Below, one piece after another: positions 53,101-61,227 of a stretch of DNA of 64,000 nucleotides. The position numbers and the translations under genes were made by a program. The DNA lies in assembly GCA_029248335.1 (NCBI GenBank), contig JAQWJM010000127.1, positions 6,757 to 70,756 on the forward strand. Direction: 5' to 3'. The notes beneath the pieces are model-generated. The model was not told the origin of the DNA. It saw nothing but the letters and a program-made list of their open reading frames with translations, and searched no databases. Positions within the stretch are counted from its first letter, which is position 1. Each line of letters starts with the position of its first letter. The DNA is from UBA12014 sp029248335. GTDB lineage: Bacteria; Planctomycetota; Phycisphaerae; Phycisphaerales; SM1A02.

Positions 53101-53734
53101 ATCGAAGGTCGCGATCGTCCGCGGATCCTCGAGCAGCGAGCCTCCGCCGGATCGCCAGGGCGTCCGCGACGTTTCCAACCTCGTCGAACGCGACCGCGAG
53201 CGCTCTCAAGGCGGTGTCGCCGCCGCCGTCTCGAACGGCCGATTCGAGCGGTTGAATGGCTTCCTGGGGTCGGCCCGCCGAAAGCTGCATTCGCCCGCGG
53301 ACGTACCCGCGGATCGCACGAACCGAAGCGGGCCTCGATACCGCCTCGGGCGGCTCGAGCCGAACGATCGCCGGATCGAGATGCGCCTCCGCGATCGACC
53401 GGACCGTTCTTCGGCCGGTGAATTCCGTCGTGTCTTCGGCCGCGAGCATCGGCGGCGGTGGCAGGACCCGAACGACCTCCGGGGTCGATTCAAGCTCCTG
53501 GATGGCGGCGGCACGAAGTCGCGCACGTCGGTCGACCTGCTCGATCGCCGATGCCGTCCCGCTTCGCGAAGGCGGTTCACCCGTGGCGGCACATCCGGCC
53601 ACCGTGACGAAGCACGCAAGTCCCAGCAGGAAGCCTCGCGAGGTAGCCCAGAACCGGTGGCTCCGGTGGACCCGCTTGACCCGGTGGACCCGCTGGATCC
53701 GGTGGCTCCGGTCGAGCCCCGCTGGCCCGAACAT
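50162..53734 (-). CDS. 1190-residue TPR-type lipoprotein
   Basis: Not recognised as a named family. The ATG at 53734 overlaps the stop of the previous gene as TGATG. An unusually long basic N-region (residues 7-27, RVHR/SHR units encoded by a 9-bp repeat array) precedes the signal (FLLGLACFVTVAGC, Cys48). The body is a long series of Ala/Leu/Arg-rich helix pairs with 34-residue-like periodicity, the pattern of TPR or Sel1-like solenoids (GRPQEAIQPLESAVRDGGGD, NVADALAIRRRLAARG, TINNLGFALLDGDAAARERA). It is probably a large scaffold or sensor on the outside of the inner membrane or in the outer membrane. It is encoded within the nusA-infB-rbfA run, an unusual setting for an exported protein. 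Confidence 0.85.
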   Translation of the reverse strand: MFGPAGLDRSHRIQRVHRVKRVHRSHRFWATSRGFLLGLACFVTVAGCAATGEPPSRSGTASAIEQVDRRARLRAAAIQELESTPEVVRVLPPPPMLAAEDTTEFTGRRTVRSIAEAHLDPAIVRLEPPEAVSRPASVRAIRGYVRGRMQLSAGRPQEAIQPLESAVRDGGGDTALRALAVAFDEVGNVADALAIRRRLAARGSADDRDLRSLGRELARRRRSEEALAVIAARYLREVDRRPRLAADAVRDLMRAVEASEGASAASELRAAVLVEDEGRLLANLPAAVAAECLLLAGDDAAKRGRPIVADERWSAAALTGEIDSAVLRPRLVWSSASLGRDATVQEILLESSVVPTGVDREMFALLRDGGVELPELREALVERILATPDDLAASTLLVSLDPKRAAEIIGRLDAAQVPAELRVALVDAAIPGGPSAGVVVAAGVVDSTRLLDVAVDRLISAPWSDQSLLDALLDERVVEGSTDTSLIRAELLRRYERPGLAADALAATGFPAEDQVRRVVRIRIAGDVADPAGVLAVADEPFDASIEAARIEGLLVAGEPELALAGATDLVARTPSSAECWAAFGEAAGRFRGRELDAAAAYARAIRLGDRRWSTRIGLARTVRRLEGEVAADSEIGMVVAMVAEEPAFRPLVEADRAIASGDLATASRLLDGMLENPEAREEVLVRLLGVWQATGRIANGRRRLESLLDLHPADPVLQDAVFALRQSDANRARLLESLRLESAVALSGHPRRRLELLLADRPEDDAERDRLAGIRLGHRPNTASRNIDALDRAIRMEDAAAIDRLLSVVSGLDPSMLAPRQRRRLADVAAAVPDPRGGTIVDRVATWYRTTDTPVDVDVASAMVRTRGDEAARPVFEDLRPAAAATFLDRDWRAVGLSLFDLDPTASAELLRFGLRAPDAETESGGGLPRAAIAVAMAAGGSADLVVGMLEAGTEAGIDWAAIYEAGASRWEILAAVSGDASLLGRLGLANALLEIAVADPEVDAPTINNLGFALLDGDAAARERASTLLDRAYEVDAGNPSVLDSLGWCRYLQGRNDAADPGGALALIGRSLRARAAAGRPLSSEVLLHYGDASWRAGRETDAVAAWSRITEETLRNETLARRLAAFAGFQRDVWGRVLVDPRSMHDRIDGRWERAAEARLSAIAEDRAPAVTPIWAEVGEGAQAASE
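53654..53716. repeat. Seven tandem 9-bp units in the start of the TPR lipoprotein gene
   Basis: On the plus strand the units CCGGTGGCT, CCGGTGGAC, CCGCTTGAC, CCGGTGGAC, CCGCTGGAT, CCGGTGGCT and CCGGTCGAG run without gaps. They encode residues 7-27 of the lipoprotein as repeated basic triplets. The array adds a long positively charged region in front of the signal peptide and looks like a recent expansion. Confidence 0.8.
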
Positions 53735-54696
53735 CAACCGCTCCGCTTCCGGGTCGAAGCCTTCTTCGCGGGTGCCTTCTTCGCAGGTGCCTTCTTCGCG
53801 GGCGCCTTCTTCGCGGGTGCCTTCTTCGCAGGCGCCTTCTTCGCAGGCGTCTTCTTCGCAGGCGCCTTCTTCGCAGGAGCCTTCTTCGCAGGAGCCTTCT
53901 TCGCAGGAGCCTTCTTCGCAGGCGCCTTCTTCACGGGCGCCTTCTTCGCGACGGGCGTCTCGACGACTTCCGGTGCGACTGCGGCGGTGTCCTCGACGGG
54001 ATCCTTCGCCGTTTCGCCGGTTGTTTCGGCGGGCTTGGGGGGACGGCGGCGTCGCGAGAGCTTCGTCATCGTTCCGTCCGACCAGGCCGCGTCCACCGCG
54101 GCCTGCAACGCCTCGATGGCCGCCGGACCTTCATCGGCCTTGATGGCGGATGCGAGCCAGGTCGCGAGCGTCTCGTGCTCCACCACCTCGTCGATGACCC
54201 CCAGTTCGTGGAAGAGAAGCGACAGCTGTTCGTCGGCCGGCATGGCATGCACGTCGAAGGAGAGCCGAAGCAGTCGGCCCGAGACGAAGGGGTTCATGCC
54301 GTCGAGCGACTCGATCTCGGCCTTCGCGTCCCGCTTGCCCTTCTCCCTGACGTAGTCGAGGGAGATCTCATGACGTCGAAGGTAGATGGCGTGCAGCGAT
54401 CGCTTCAATCCGCCGAGACGTTCCTCGAGGCGGGGATATCGCTTGCCGATCGCCGGCGCGAGTTCGTGCGGAAGCGACACCCGGATCTCGTTGACGTCGA
54501 CCCGCGCCTCCATGAGCTTGGTCATCGCAGTGGAGGCGTGCTCGGTGCTCGCCTCCCACAGCATCCACGAGTGGATCAGGACCGAGATCGGATCCTCGGG
54601 CGACACGGTCTCCGGCAACGCGGATTCCGTCGCGGTGGCCCGATGCTTCTTCAGGAGTGCCGAGAGCTTGGTCGGCTTGGCCCATTTGGTCTTCAC
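53734..54696 (-). CDS. HhH-GPD-like protein with histone-H1-like lysine-rich tail
   Basis: The 320-residue product has two parts. Residues about 1-190 are helical and resemble the HhH-GPD DNA-glycosylase fold (SWMLWEASTEHASTAMTKLM, then SLDGMNPFVSGRLLRLSF and MPADEQLSLLFHELG). The position of the catalytic Asp keeps an Asp (ADEQ), but the hairpin Lys of bifunctional enzymes is absent. Residues about 248-312 are thirteen AKKAP-type units, the tail style of histone H1 and bacterial H1-like proteins, ending STRKRSG. A GTG at 54696 with GAGG eight bases upstream is the start. It lies 15 bases after rbfA and overlaps the next gene as TGATG. Likely DNA- or RNA-binding; enzymatic activity is uncertain. 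Confidence 0.82.
   Translation of the reverse strand: MKTKWAKPTKLSALLKKHRATATESALPETVSPEDPISVLIHSWMLWEASTEHASTAMTKLMEARVDVNEIRVSLPHELAPAIGKRYPRLEERLGGLKRSLHAIYLRRHEISLDYVREKGKRDAKAEIESLDGMNPFVSGRLLRLSFDVHAMPADEQLSLLFHELGVIDEVVEHETLATWLASAIKADEGPAAIEALQAAVDAAWSDGTMTKLSRRRRPPKPAETTGETAKDPVEDTAAVAPEVVETPVAKKAPVKKAPAKKAPAKKAPAKKAPAKKAPAKKTPAKKAPAKKAPAKKAPAKKAPAKKAPAKKASTRKRSG
53759..53953. repeat. Thirteen tandem 15-bp units encoding the AKKAP tail
   Basis: On the plus strand, thirteen units of GCCTTCTTCGCAGGC and close variants run head to tail and encode the lysine/alanine/proline tail on the minus strand. Near-identity at the DNA level, including silent positions, suggests recent expansion by slippage or recombination, so copy number may vary between strains. 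Confidence 0.92.
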
Positions 54697-54711
54697 GAAC
54701 GCACCTCGTGA

Positions 54712-55203
54712 TCAGTGGTCGGGCGAGGACTCGCCGTCCCGATCGGGGTTCGACGCATCGGCGTCGACGGGACCATCCCGTCGATCCGGATCCACGGGAT
54801 CCGTCTCCTCCGCGTCATCTCGCTCGACGGGATTGATCCCGTCGCGAATCGCCGCGTCGAGCGCGGCCTCTTCCTTCATCGAAGTATCGAGCCTGAAGAT
54901 GAGGCGTGGAACGCGGCGAAGCGACGTCTCATCACGAACGAGCTTGCGGAACAGACCGTCCGCGCTCCGAAGGCCCGAGAGCACCCGGGTCTCGTACTTG
55001 TCGGGAAGCACCGAGATCCCGATCCAGGCGGTCAGGAGATCGGCGGAGAGTTCGACCTTGGTCACCGAGACGAGTCCACGGATCCGAGGGTCCGCGAAGC
55101 CTCGGATGATCCGCTCCTGGATCACGCGAGACAGCACGGAGCTGACCTGTTTCGGTCGGATCCGTTCCGTCTGCTGGGTCTCCTGAAATCGACGGCGCGC
55201 CAT
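54712..55203 (-). CDS. rbfA: Ribosome-binding factor A
   Basis: RbfA binds the 30S subunit and helps 16S rRNA 5'-end maturation, especially in the cold. The 163-residue product has the family start ARRRFQETQQTERIRPKQVS and the KH-like core (VIQERIIRGFADPRIRGLVSVTKVELSADLLTAWIGI), then SLRRVPRLIFRLDTSMKE. The C-terminus has a 45-residue acidic Asp/Pro-rich extension. The ATG at 55203 lies nine bases after infB. The order nusA-infB-rbfA is the classical bacterial cluster. Confidence 0.95.
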   Translation of the reverse strand: MARRRFQETQQTERIRPKQVSSVLSRVIQERIIRGFADPRIRGLVSVTKVELSADLLTAWIGISVLPDKYETRVLSGLRSADGLFRKLVRDETSLRRVPRLIFRLDTSMKEEAALDAAIRDGINPVERDDAEETDPVDPDRRDGPVDADASNPDRDGESSPDH

Positions 55204-55212
55204 GAGGTTCTC

Positions 55213-58050
55213 TCAAAGACTCCTGGCCACGGAGATCGTCTTGTAGCACTCGAGCACGTCGCCTTCCTTGATGTCGTCGTACCCGTCGATCTTCATGCCG
55301 CATTCCATGCCGCTCTTGACTTCCTTGGCGTCGTCCTTGAATCGCTTGAGCTGGTCGAGCCGGCGATCCTTCTCGACGACGATGCCGTCACGGGTGACAC
55401 GAATCTGGGCGTTGCGTTCCACGACGCCGTCGGTGACGTAGCAACCGGCGATCGCTCCGACCTTGGAGACTCTGAAGACCTCCTTGACCTCGGCGTGCCC
55501 GAGGACCTCGAGCTTGAGCTCGGGATCCAGCAGTCCGGAAGCGGCCTTCTCGACGTCGTCGGTGATGTCGTAGATGACGTCGTAGAGCCGGATGTCGACA
55601 CCCCGGCTTTCGGCGAGCTGCCTCGCCTTCGCGGTGGTGGTGACGTTGAAGCCGACCACGATGGATCCCGTCGCTTCCGCGAGGGTCACATCGCTTTCGT
55701 TGATGCCGCCCACCGCGGAATGCTTGACGGAGACCTTGACCTCGTCGGAGCCGATCTTGCCGAGCACGGCGCGAAGCGTCTCGACCGAGCCTTGCACATC
55801 GCCCTTGACCACGAGCGGGAGGTCCTTCTTCTTCCCCTCCTCGAGGTGGTCGAAGATGTTGTCGAGGGTGATCTTCGGTGCCGCGAGTTCCCGCTCGCGT
55901 TCGAGCCGACGACGCTCCTCGGCGGCGGCTTCCGCCTCCTTCAGCGAATCGACGACGAAGAACCGGTCGCCCGCGTCGGGGAGCTGGTCGATGCCGCTGA
56001 TCGCCACCGGCGTCGAGGGACCCGCGGACGCGATGCGATCGCCGTGATCGTCGACGATGTCGCGAACCCGGCCGTAACCCCGACCGGTCACGATGAAGTC
56101 GCCCTTGTTGAGCTTGCCTTCCTGGACCAGCATCCGGGCCACCGGACCACGCCCCTCCTCGACCTGGGCTTCGAGCACGGTGCCTTCGGCGTTGCCGTCG
56201 AAGTCACCCTTGAGTTCGAGCAGGTCGGCCTGGTAGTCCAGGATGTCGAGCAGATCCTGAACGCCGGTACCGTCGGTCGCGCTGGTGCGGATGACCTCGG
56301 TGCCCCCGCCCCACTCGGTCGGGTTCAGCTCGTGTTCCGCGAGCTGTCCGAGGATCCGCTGGATGTTCGCATCGGTGGCCTCGGCCTTGTCGATCTTGTT
56401 CAACGCCACGACCAGCGGCACGCCGGCCGCCTTCGAATGGCTGATCGATTCCGCGGTCTGCGGCATGATGCCGTCGTCCGCGGCGACCACCAGCACCACC
56501 ACGTCCGTGACCTTCGCACCACGGGCCCGCATCGCGGTGAACGCCTCGTGACCCGGGGTGTCGATGAAGGTGACGACCCGTTCCTTCTCGCCGGCCTTCA
56601 CCGGCACCTGGAACGCGCTCGTCGCCTGCGTGATGCCGCCGGCCTCGCCGTCGGCCACGTTGGTCTGCCGGATCCGGTCCAGCAGCGACGTCTTGCCGTG
56701 GTCGACATGACCGAGGATCGTGACGATCGGGCTTCGCCCTCGTTCGTCGCCGCGCTCGCGGGCCATGAACCGCTCTTCGATCACCTCGGCCGCGGTCTTT
56801 GCTTCCACGACCTGCAGCTCGATCTCGTACTCCATCATGATCTCGGTGGCACGTTCGGTGTCGATCGCCGAGTTGATCGTCGCGGGAATGCCTTCGAGGA
56901 AGAGCTTCTTGACGATCTCGGCCCCCTTCACGCCGGTCGCGGCGGAAAGGTCCTTGATCGTGATCGGCTCCGAAATCTTGACGGGTCCGGTGGGCTTCAC
57001 CGGCACCGAGGGTCCGCGGCGACCGCCGCCACGACCGCGCGAACGATCCTGACGATGCTGTCGGAAGAAGCCCTGCGAGTGCTTCAACGCCTGATCACGC
57101 TCGGCGAGATCCTGGGCACGCCAGGGCTGGAACGCCTTGTTCTCGCCCATGCCACCGCCGGCTCGACCCGTTCGGCCGTCGCCACCCTGCCGTCGCGGAC
57201 TTCGGCCCTTGCCGGCCGCACCGCCACCGCCTCGTCGTCCGTCTCCCATGTCGCCACCACCACCGGCGCCACCACCTCGACGCGGACCACCGGTGGTCAT
57301 CATGCCGTCGTTCGGCTGGTGTCGCGGCCGCGGGGGCGGAAGCTTGTCGGGTTCCTCGACCCGGATCACCTTCGGTCCGCTGAGCGCGACCTTGGTCGGC
57401 TGCTCGAGCCTCGGGCCGACCGGCTTCACGGAATCGGGCCTGCTGGGCACGTTCATCACGGGCTTGGACTGGCCACCGATCGTCGGTGCATCCGGGGCAT
57501 CCGGGACATCCGTCGGCATCGTCGGTTCCGACGCGGCGATTCCCGGCGTCTCGACCTGCTCCTCGACCACTTCCTCGACCGGCCCGGGTTCGGGGGCGTC
57601 GAACGCCTCGACCGGCGGTTCCTCGGGGGCCTCGACCGCGGCAGCGGCGGCGGCCGCCGCGGCAGCGGCGGCAGCGGCCGCAGCGACTTCGGCGATCGGC
57701 GTGATGCCGGGGGCTTCGACCGTCTCGACCTTCTTGGGCGGGGCCGGCGTCTCGACCGTCGGCTCCTCCTTCGGGGCGACCTTCTTGGTGGCCTTCTTCG
57801 CCTTGGCCCGGGCCTTCACGACATCGACCTTCGCCGCGGTCTCCACCGCGGTGCTCGACACTTCGGCCGCGACACTGAACCACTCCCGCACCGTGTGCGA
57901 AAGCCCGACCGAGACCGCCGACATGTGGTTGGTGATGTCGGGGATGTCTTCGGCCACGCACTTGGCGATGATGTCCTTGCTGGACACGCCGAGTTCCTTG
58001 GCGAGCGTGTGCACTCTGAGAGTGGTCGTCTTCTTCTTCTTCGTGGCCAC
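55213..58050 (-). CDS. infB: Translation initiation factor IF-2
   Basis: GTPase that delivers initiator tRNA to the 30S subunit. The 945-residue chain has the IF-2 N-terminal domain (RVHTLAKELGVSSKDIIAKC), then a 250-residue low-complexity linker with a run of about 17 alanines, Pro/Glu stretches and a Gly/Arg-rich segment. The GTPase domain has GHVDHGKTSLL near residue 447, DTPGHEAF and NKIDKAE, followed by domains II, III and C2 (ECGMKIDGYDDIKEGDVLE). The start is a GTG at 58050 with AGGAG six bases upstream. The linker is longer than in most species, but all catalytic parts are intact. Confidence 0.97.
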   Translation of the reverse strand: MATKKKKTTTLRVHTLAKELGVSSKDIIAKCVAEDIPDITNHMSAVSVGLSHTVREWFSVAAEVSSTAVETAAKVDVVKARAKAKKATKKVAPKEEPTVETPAPPKKVETVEAPGITPIAEVAAAAAAAAAAAAAAAAVEAPEEPPVEAFDAPEPGPVEEVVEEQVETPGIAASEPTMPTDVPDAPDAPTIGGQSKPVMNVPSRPDSVKPVGPRLEQPTKVALSGPKVIRVEEPDKLPPPRPRHQPNDGMMTTGGPRRGGGAGGGGDMGDGRRGGGGAAGKGRSPRRQGGDGRTGRAGGGMGENKAFQPWRAQDLAERDQALKHSQGFFRQHRQDRSRGRGGGRRGPSVPVKPTGPVKISEPITIKDLSAATGVKGAEIVKKLFLEGIPATINSAIDTERATEIMMEYEIELQVVEAKTAAEVIEERFMARERGDERGRSPIVTILGHVDHGKTSLLDRIRQTNVADGEAGGITQATSAFQVPVKAGEKERVVTFIDTPGHEAFTAMRARGAKVTDVVVLVVAADDGIMPQTAESISHSKAAGVPLVVALNKIDKAEATDANIQRILGQLAEHELNPTEWGGGTEVIRTSATDGTGVQDLLDILDYQADLLELKGDFDGNAEGTVLEAQVEEGRGPVARMLVQEGKLNKGDFIVTGRGYGRVRDIVDDHGDRIASAGPSTPVAISGIDQLPDAGDRFFVVDSLKEAEAAAEERRRLERERELAAPKITLDNIFDHLEEGKKKDLPLVVKGDVQGSVETLRAVLGKIGSDEVKVSVKHSAVGGINESDVTLAEATGSIVVGFNVTTTAKARQLAESRGVDIRLYDVIYDITDDVEKAASGLLDPELKLEVLGHAEVKEVFRVSKVGAIAGCYVTDGVVERNAQIRVTRDGIVVEKDRRLDQLKRFKDDAKEVKSGMECGMKIDGYDDIKEGDVLECYKTISVARSL

Positions 58051-58101
58051 GTGGTTCTCCTCGCGAATGTGGACTTCCGCACTCGCGGACCGTCGATCAG
58101 T

Positions 58102-58173
58102 TCATCGTTCCTGCCGAATCAGCTCTCTGGCGAACCGGTCGATCCATCGACCGCCGCACTTCGCATCGATCAC
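58102..58173 (-). CDS. Possible 23-residue peptide coupled to nusA
   Basis: A GTG at 58173 overlaps the nusA stop as GTGA, the coupling signal used repeatedly in this window. It opens a 24-codon frame ending at TGA 58104-58102: MIDAKCGGRWIDRFARELI plus four residues. It is amphipathic and basic. It has no Shine-Dalgarno of its own and no known homology; nusA-infB gaps elsewhere often carry the ylxR gene, which this does not resemble. It may be incidental. Confidence 0.25.
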   Translation of the reverse strand: MIDAKCGGRWIDRFARELIRQER

Positions 58174-59603
58174 GCCTCGCCACCCTCCGGCCGCGGCGTC
58201 TCCGCCGCGGCGTCGTCGCCCCCACCGAGCAGGGCGTCGGCCGAAGCCTCCGCCGCCGCGTCCGTCTCCGTCGCCTCCGGCGTTTCGGAAGCCGGCACCG
58301 GCTCCGGTGCCGGGCCACCACCGAGGATCGAGGCCGCCGAGGATTCCGCGTCGGCATCGGTGGCGGACATGATGGCGTCCGCCGACTGCTCTTCGGAGGC
58401 CTTCGCCTCGGCCTCGGCCTTCGCCTTCTCCTGCTCTTCGGAGATCTCGTGGGCCCGTGTCGCGGCCCGCTCGACGATGGTCGCCGCCAGCTCCTCGGGG
58501 AGCTCGATGTCGTCGACGAGGACCCCCTCGCCCACTTCCTCGATGTCGAAGACGCTGATCATGCCGAGCGCCCCCATGCGATCGAGCATCTCTTCCGTGA
58601 CGCCCTCGACGCTGCGAACCGTGCTCTCGAGGTTCTCGAGACCCTTCGCGAACTCGTCGGGCGTCAGGATGTCGATGTCCCATCCGGTCAACCGGGCGGC
58701 GAGTCGCACGTTCTGGCCTCGACGGCCGATGGCCAGCGAGAGCTGGTCTTCGCGAACGATGATCGTGGCCCGCCCGAGTTCGAAGCAGAGGCTGACCTCT
58801 TCGACCTCCGCGGGCTTCAACGCGTTGGCGATGAGGACCTGACTGGATTCGTTCCATCGGACGATGTCGATCTTCTCGCCGTTGAGCTCGTCGACGATGT
58901 TGCGGATGCGGCTTCCACGGACGCCGACGCACGCACCGACCGCATCGACCTTCGAGTCGACCGAACTGACCGCGAGCTTGGTCCGGAAGCCGGCCTCGCG
59001 GGCCATCGCCTTGATCTCGATCACCCGCTCGCTGACCTCCGGAACCTCCTGCTCGAAGAGACGCTGGATGAAGTCCGGATGCGAACGGCTGAGAACGATC
59101 TTGACCTGGTTGCCGGCGTCACGGACATCGAGGATCAGGCAGCGAACGCGGTCGCCGGGATGGAACTGCTCGCCCGGGATCTGCTCGCTTCGCGGCATGA
59201 ATCCCTCGGCCCGGTCGATCTGCACCACCAACGCCCCGCCCTCGTACCGCTGCGCGGCGCCGGTCACGACCTCGCCCTGACGCTTCGCGAACTCCTCGAG
59301 GAGGCTGTTTCGCTCGTCCTCGCGGAACCGCTGGATCATCACCTGCTTCGCGGTCTGGGCGGGAATGCGACCCATGGCGGCGAGCGGGATCTCCTCGATG
59401 CCTTCACCTTCGACGTTGCGCCAGAGACGGATCGCGCCACTGAGGCGGTCCATCTGACATCCGAACTCCTCGGTGTCGAGCGAGTTGAAGTGCTTCCGGG
59501 CCGCACTGACCATCGCCTGCTCGAGATCCTCGATGAGGAGTTCCCGATCGATGTTCCGGTCACGTGCGATGGAGTCGAGGATTCGAAGGGTTTCTGGATT
59601 CAT
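58170..59603 (-). CDS. nusA: Transcription termination/antitermination factor NusA
   Basis: Binds RNA polymerase and nascent RNA to control pausing, termination and antitermination. The 477-residue product has the N-terminal polymerase-binding domain (LEQAMVSAARKHF), an S1 domain (about 130-200), and two KH domains with VGACVGVRGSRIRNIVDELNGEKIDIV and AIGRRGQNVRLAARLTGW. The C-terminal region is an acidic, Ala/Glu-rich tail of about 110 residues with two ASxxLGGG units and no clear second AR repeat. The start is the ATG at 59603. It opens the translation operon; rimP, usually upstream, is missing here. Confidence 0.96.
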   Translation of the reverse strand: MNPETLRILDSIARDRNIDRELLIEDLEQAMVSAARKHFNSLDTEEFGCQMDRLSGAIRLWRNVEGEGIEEIPLAAMGRIPAQTAKQVMIQRFREDERNSLLEEFAKRQGEVVTGAAQRYEGGALVVQIDRAEGFMPRSEQIPGEQFHPGDRVRCLILDVRDAGNQVKIVLSRSHPDFIQRLFEQEVPEVSERVIEIKAMAREAGFRTKLAVSSVDSKVDAVGACVGVRGSRIRNIVDELNGEKIDIVRWNESSQVLIANALKPAEVEEVSLCFELGRATIIVREDQLSLAIGRRGQNVRLAARLTGWDIDILTPDEFAKGLENLESTVRSVEGVTEEMLDRMGALGMISVFDIEEVGEGVLVDDIELPEELAATIVERAATRAHEISEEQEKAKAEAEAKASEEQSADAIMSATDADAESSAASILGGGPAPEPVPASETPEATETDAAAEASADALLGGGDDAAAETPRPEGGEA

Positions 59604-60171
59604 GTCGTCAGCTGCTTCGGACGGGTGATCACCCGCCGCTCCCTGGGATGTCGAGCCTGTGGCTCAGATCGGGTTGTCGCCGGCCCCCGTCGGCCGACCG
59701 GTGTCGTCTCCCTCGCTCCCCGACGTCGCGGTCCCGCCAACGAAGCGAGCCACGCGTCCCGGCAAGGGAGCGTGGCCCGTCGAGCCGGCCGCAAGGCGGC
59801 CGGAGTCGTCCTGTGGAGATTCGTCACCTCATGGGGACGAGCTCCACGCGAGCAAGTGACGATTCACGTCCGAACCGATCCGTCGTGACGGGCCGGTTCG
59901 CAACTTCCACGACGAACCGGGGATGCCGGTTCGATCGTGCACCGTCGCAGGTGATCGTGCGGTCAGGATGGCCGGAAAAATGGCTCAACCTGAAAACCCG
60001 AACCCTTGTCGGTCCGATGCGCTGTTGTCAAAAGCGTTCATCTGCATCGGCGAATCATCCTTTCCCGGCGTCGGACGACGGACGGGACCACGACCTCGAT
60101 GACGCGAGGCCGATCCGGGAGAATACCCGGACCTCGCCATGAGCGACTGATGTTTCGCTGAAAAACCGGCT
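59604..60171. other. Leader/promoter region of the nusA operon
   Basis: 568 bases between fliM and nusA, both on the minus strand. It holds the nusA promoter and leader, and the fliM 3' end. Hairpins seen: CCGGCCGC/GCGGCCGG (59785-59803) and a two-part stem at 60105-60136 (CGAGG/CCTCG outside, TCCGGG/CCCGGA inside). No tRNA or rimP is present. Part of it may be a structured leader that regulates nusA. Confidence 0.5.
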
Positions 60172-61227
60172 CTACGACGCCAAATCGACGACGGCGTCCG
60201 TGTTTTTTCCGGAGTTTGCGGAATCCACGATGCGCAACGCCCGCTTTCCGCGGTGCTGACCGAGGGTCGCTTCGAATTTCGGTCGCCCGGCGACGCTCAC
60301 CGCGACCGGCTGATCCGCCCGTCGATCCGTGGTGATGAGGTCCCCGACTTCCAGACGGCCGAGATCGGCCAGGGTCATGGAGGTCTCCGCGAGCGTCGCT
60401 TCGACCTGGACCGTGGAGTCGTGAAGCCGGGAGACGATCGCCTGCTCCGCGTCACGGGTCCCCGCCTCGCCGGCGACGAACCAGTTCTCGGTGCTGAGAT
60501 CCTCCATCACCGGCTCGATCACGTTGTACGGAATACAGAGACTCATGGTCCCCACCCCGTCACCGACCCGGCTGCCGAGGCGGATCTCGAATCCGATCAT
60601 CACCACGACCTCGTTCGGTGGGACGATTTCGACCAGCTGCGGGTTCGATTCCATCGCCGAGATCCCGAAATCGATCTGCTTGACCCCCGACCACGCCTCG
60701 GTGAGGGCGTTCATGCCGAGGTCGAGCACCTGTCGCATCAATCTGGATTCGATCCCGGTGAGCGGTCGCTTCGGGACCAGGAGGCTCTGATTCGTCCCGC
60801 CAAGCAGCCGCTCGACCAGCGGAAACACGACCAGTGGACTGATGTCCATGCAGATCTGCCCACCGAGCGGGGGGCAGTCGAGCAGGGTGAAGCAAGTCGG
60901 ATTCGGGAGGCTCGAGATGAATTCCGCGTAGGTCATCTGCTCGGCACTGGCGACTCGGACCTCCACGATCGAGCGGATGAACCCGGACATCTGTGCCCCG
61001 AACCCGCGGGCGAAGGCTTCGTGCAGGGTCCGCAGGGTCCGCATCTGGTCCTTCCCGATCCGCTCGGGACGCTTGAAGTCATAGACGCGGATCTCGACCT
61101 TCTCGTGGTCTCTTCGAAAGCGGGAGAAGATCCGAGCGGGCCGTTGCTCGTCTCGAAGATCACCCGACTCGACGGCATCCATCAGGGTGTCGACGTCGGA
61201 CTGATCGAGCATCTCAGGGTCGGACAT
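60172..61227 (-). CDS. fliM: Flagellar motor switch protein FliM
   Basis: FliM forms the C-ring with FliG and FliN and binds CheY-P to switch rotation. The 351-residue product starts with the CheY-binding peptide-like MSDPEMLDQSDVDTLMDAV (compare LSQDEIDALL). The CheC-like middle domain follows (YDFKRPERIGKDQMRTLRTLHEAFARGF, LLDCPPLGGQICMDISP, NPQLVEIVPPNEVVVMIGFEI), then the C-terminal SpoA/FliN-like domain (STVQVEATLAETSMTLADLGRLEVGD). The start is at ATG 61227. No other flagellar gene is present in the window, so fliM is isolated here. Confidence 0.94.
   Translation of the reverse strand: MSDPEMLDQSDVDTLMDAVESGDLRDEQRPARIFSRFRRDHEKVEIRVYDFKRPERIGKDQMRTLRTLHEAFARGFGAQMSGFIRSIVEVRVASAEQMTYAEFISSLPNPTCFTLLDCPPLGGQICMDISPLVVFPLVERLLGGTNQSLLVPKRPLTGIESRLMRQVLDLGMNALTEAWSGVKQIDFGISAMESNPQLVEIVPPNEVVVMIGFEIRLGSRVGDGVGTMSLCIPYNVIEPVMEDLSTENWFVAGEAGTRDAEQAIVSRLHDSTVQVEATLAETSMTLADLGRLEVGDLITTDRRADQPVAVSVAGRPKFEATLGQHRGKRALRIVDSANSGKNTDAVVDLAS

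Noticed and set aside
53759..53953. Tandem 15-bp repeats considered as a CRISPR-like array
   Set aside because: There are no spacers; the units are contiguous and encode the lysine-rich tail in frame.
51269..54355. A 1028-codon plus-strand frame across the TPR lipoprotein and H1-tail genes
   Set aside because: Antisense shadow of the two minus-strand genes; its AFFAGAFF repeats are only the reverse reading of the AKKAP codons.
57640..57700. GC-rich trinucleotide run considered as a microsatellite feature
   Set aside because: It is the alanine run in the IF-2 linker, a common low-complexity feature of high-GC infB genes; no separate significance.
54715..58842. A 1375-codon open frame on the plus strand across infB and nusA
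   Set aside because: It is antisense to clear infB, nusA and rbfA genes; long antisense frames are expected in high-GC coding DNA. It has no motif, signal or ribosome-binding site.
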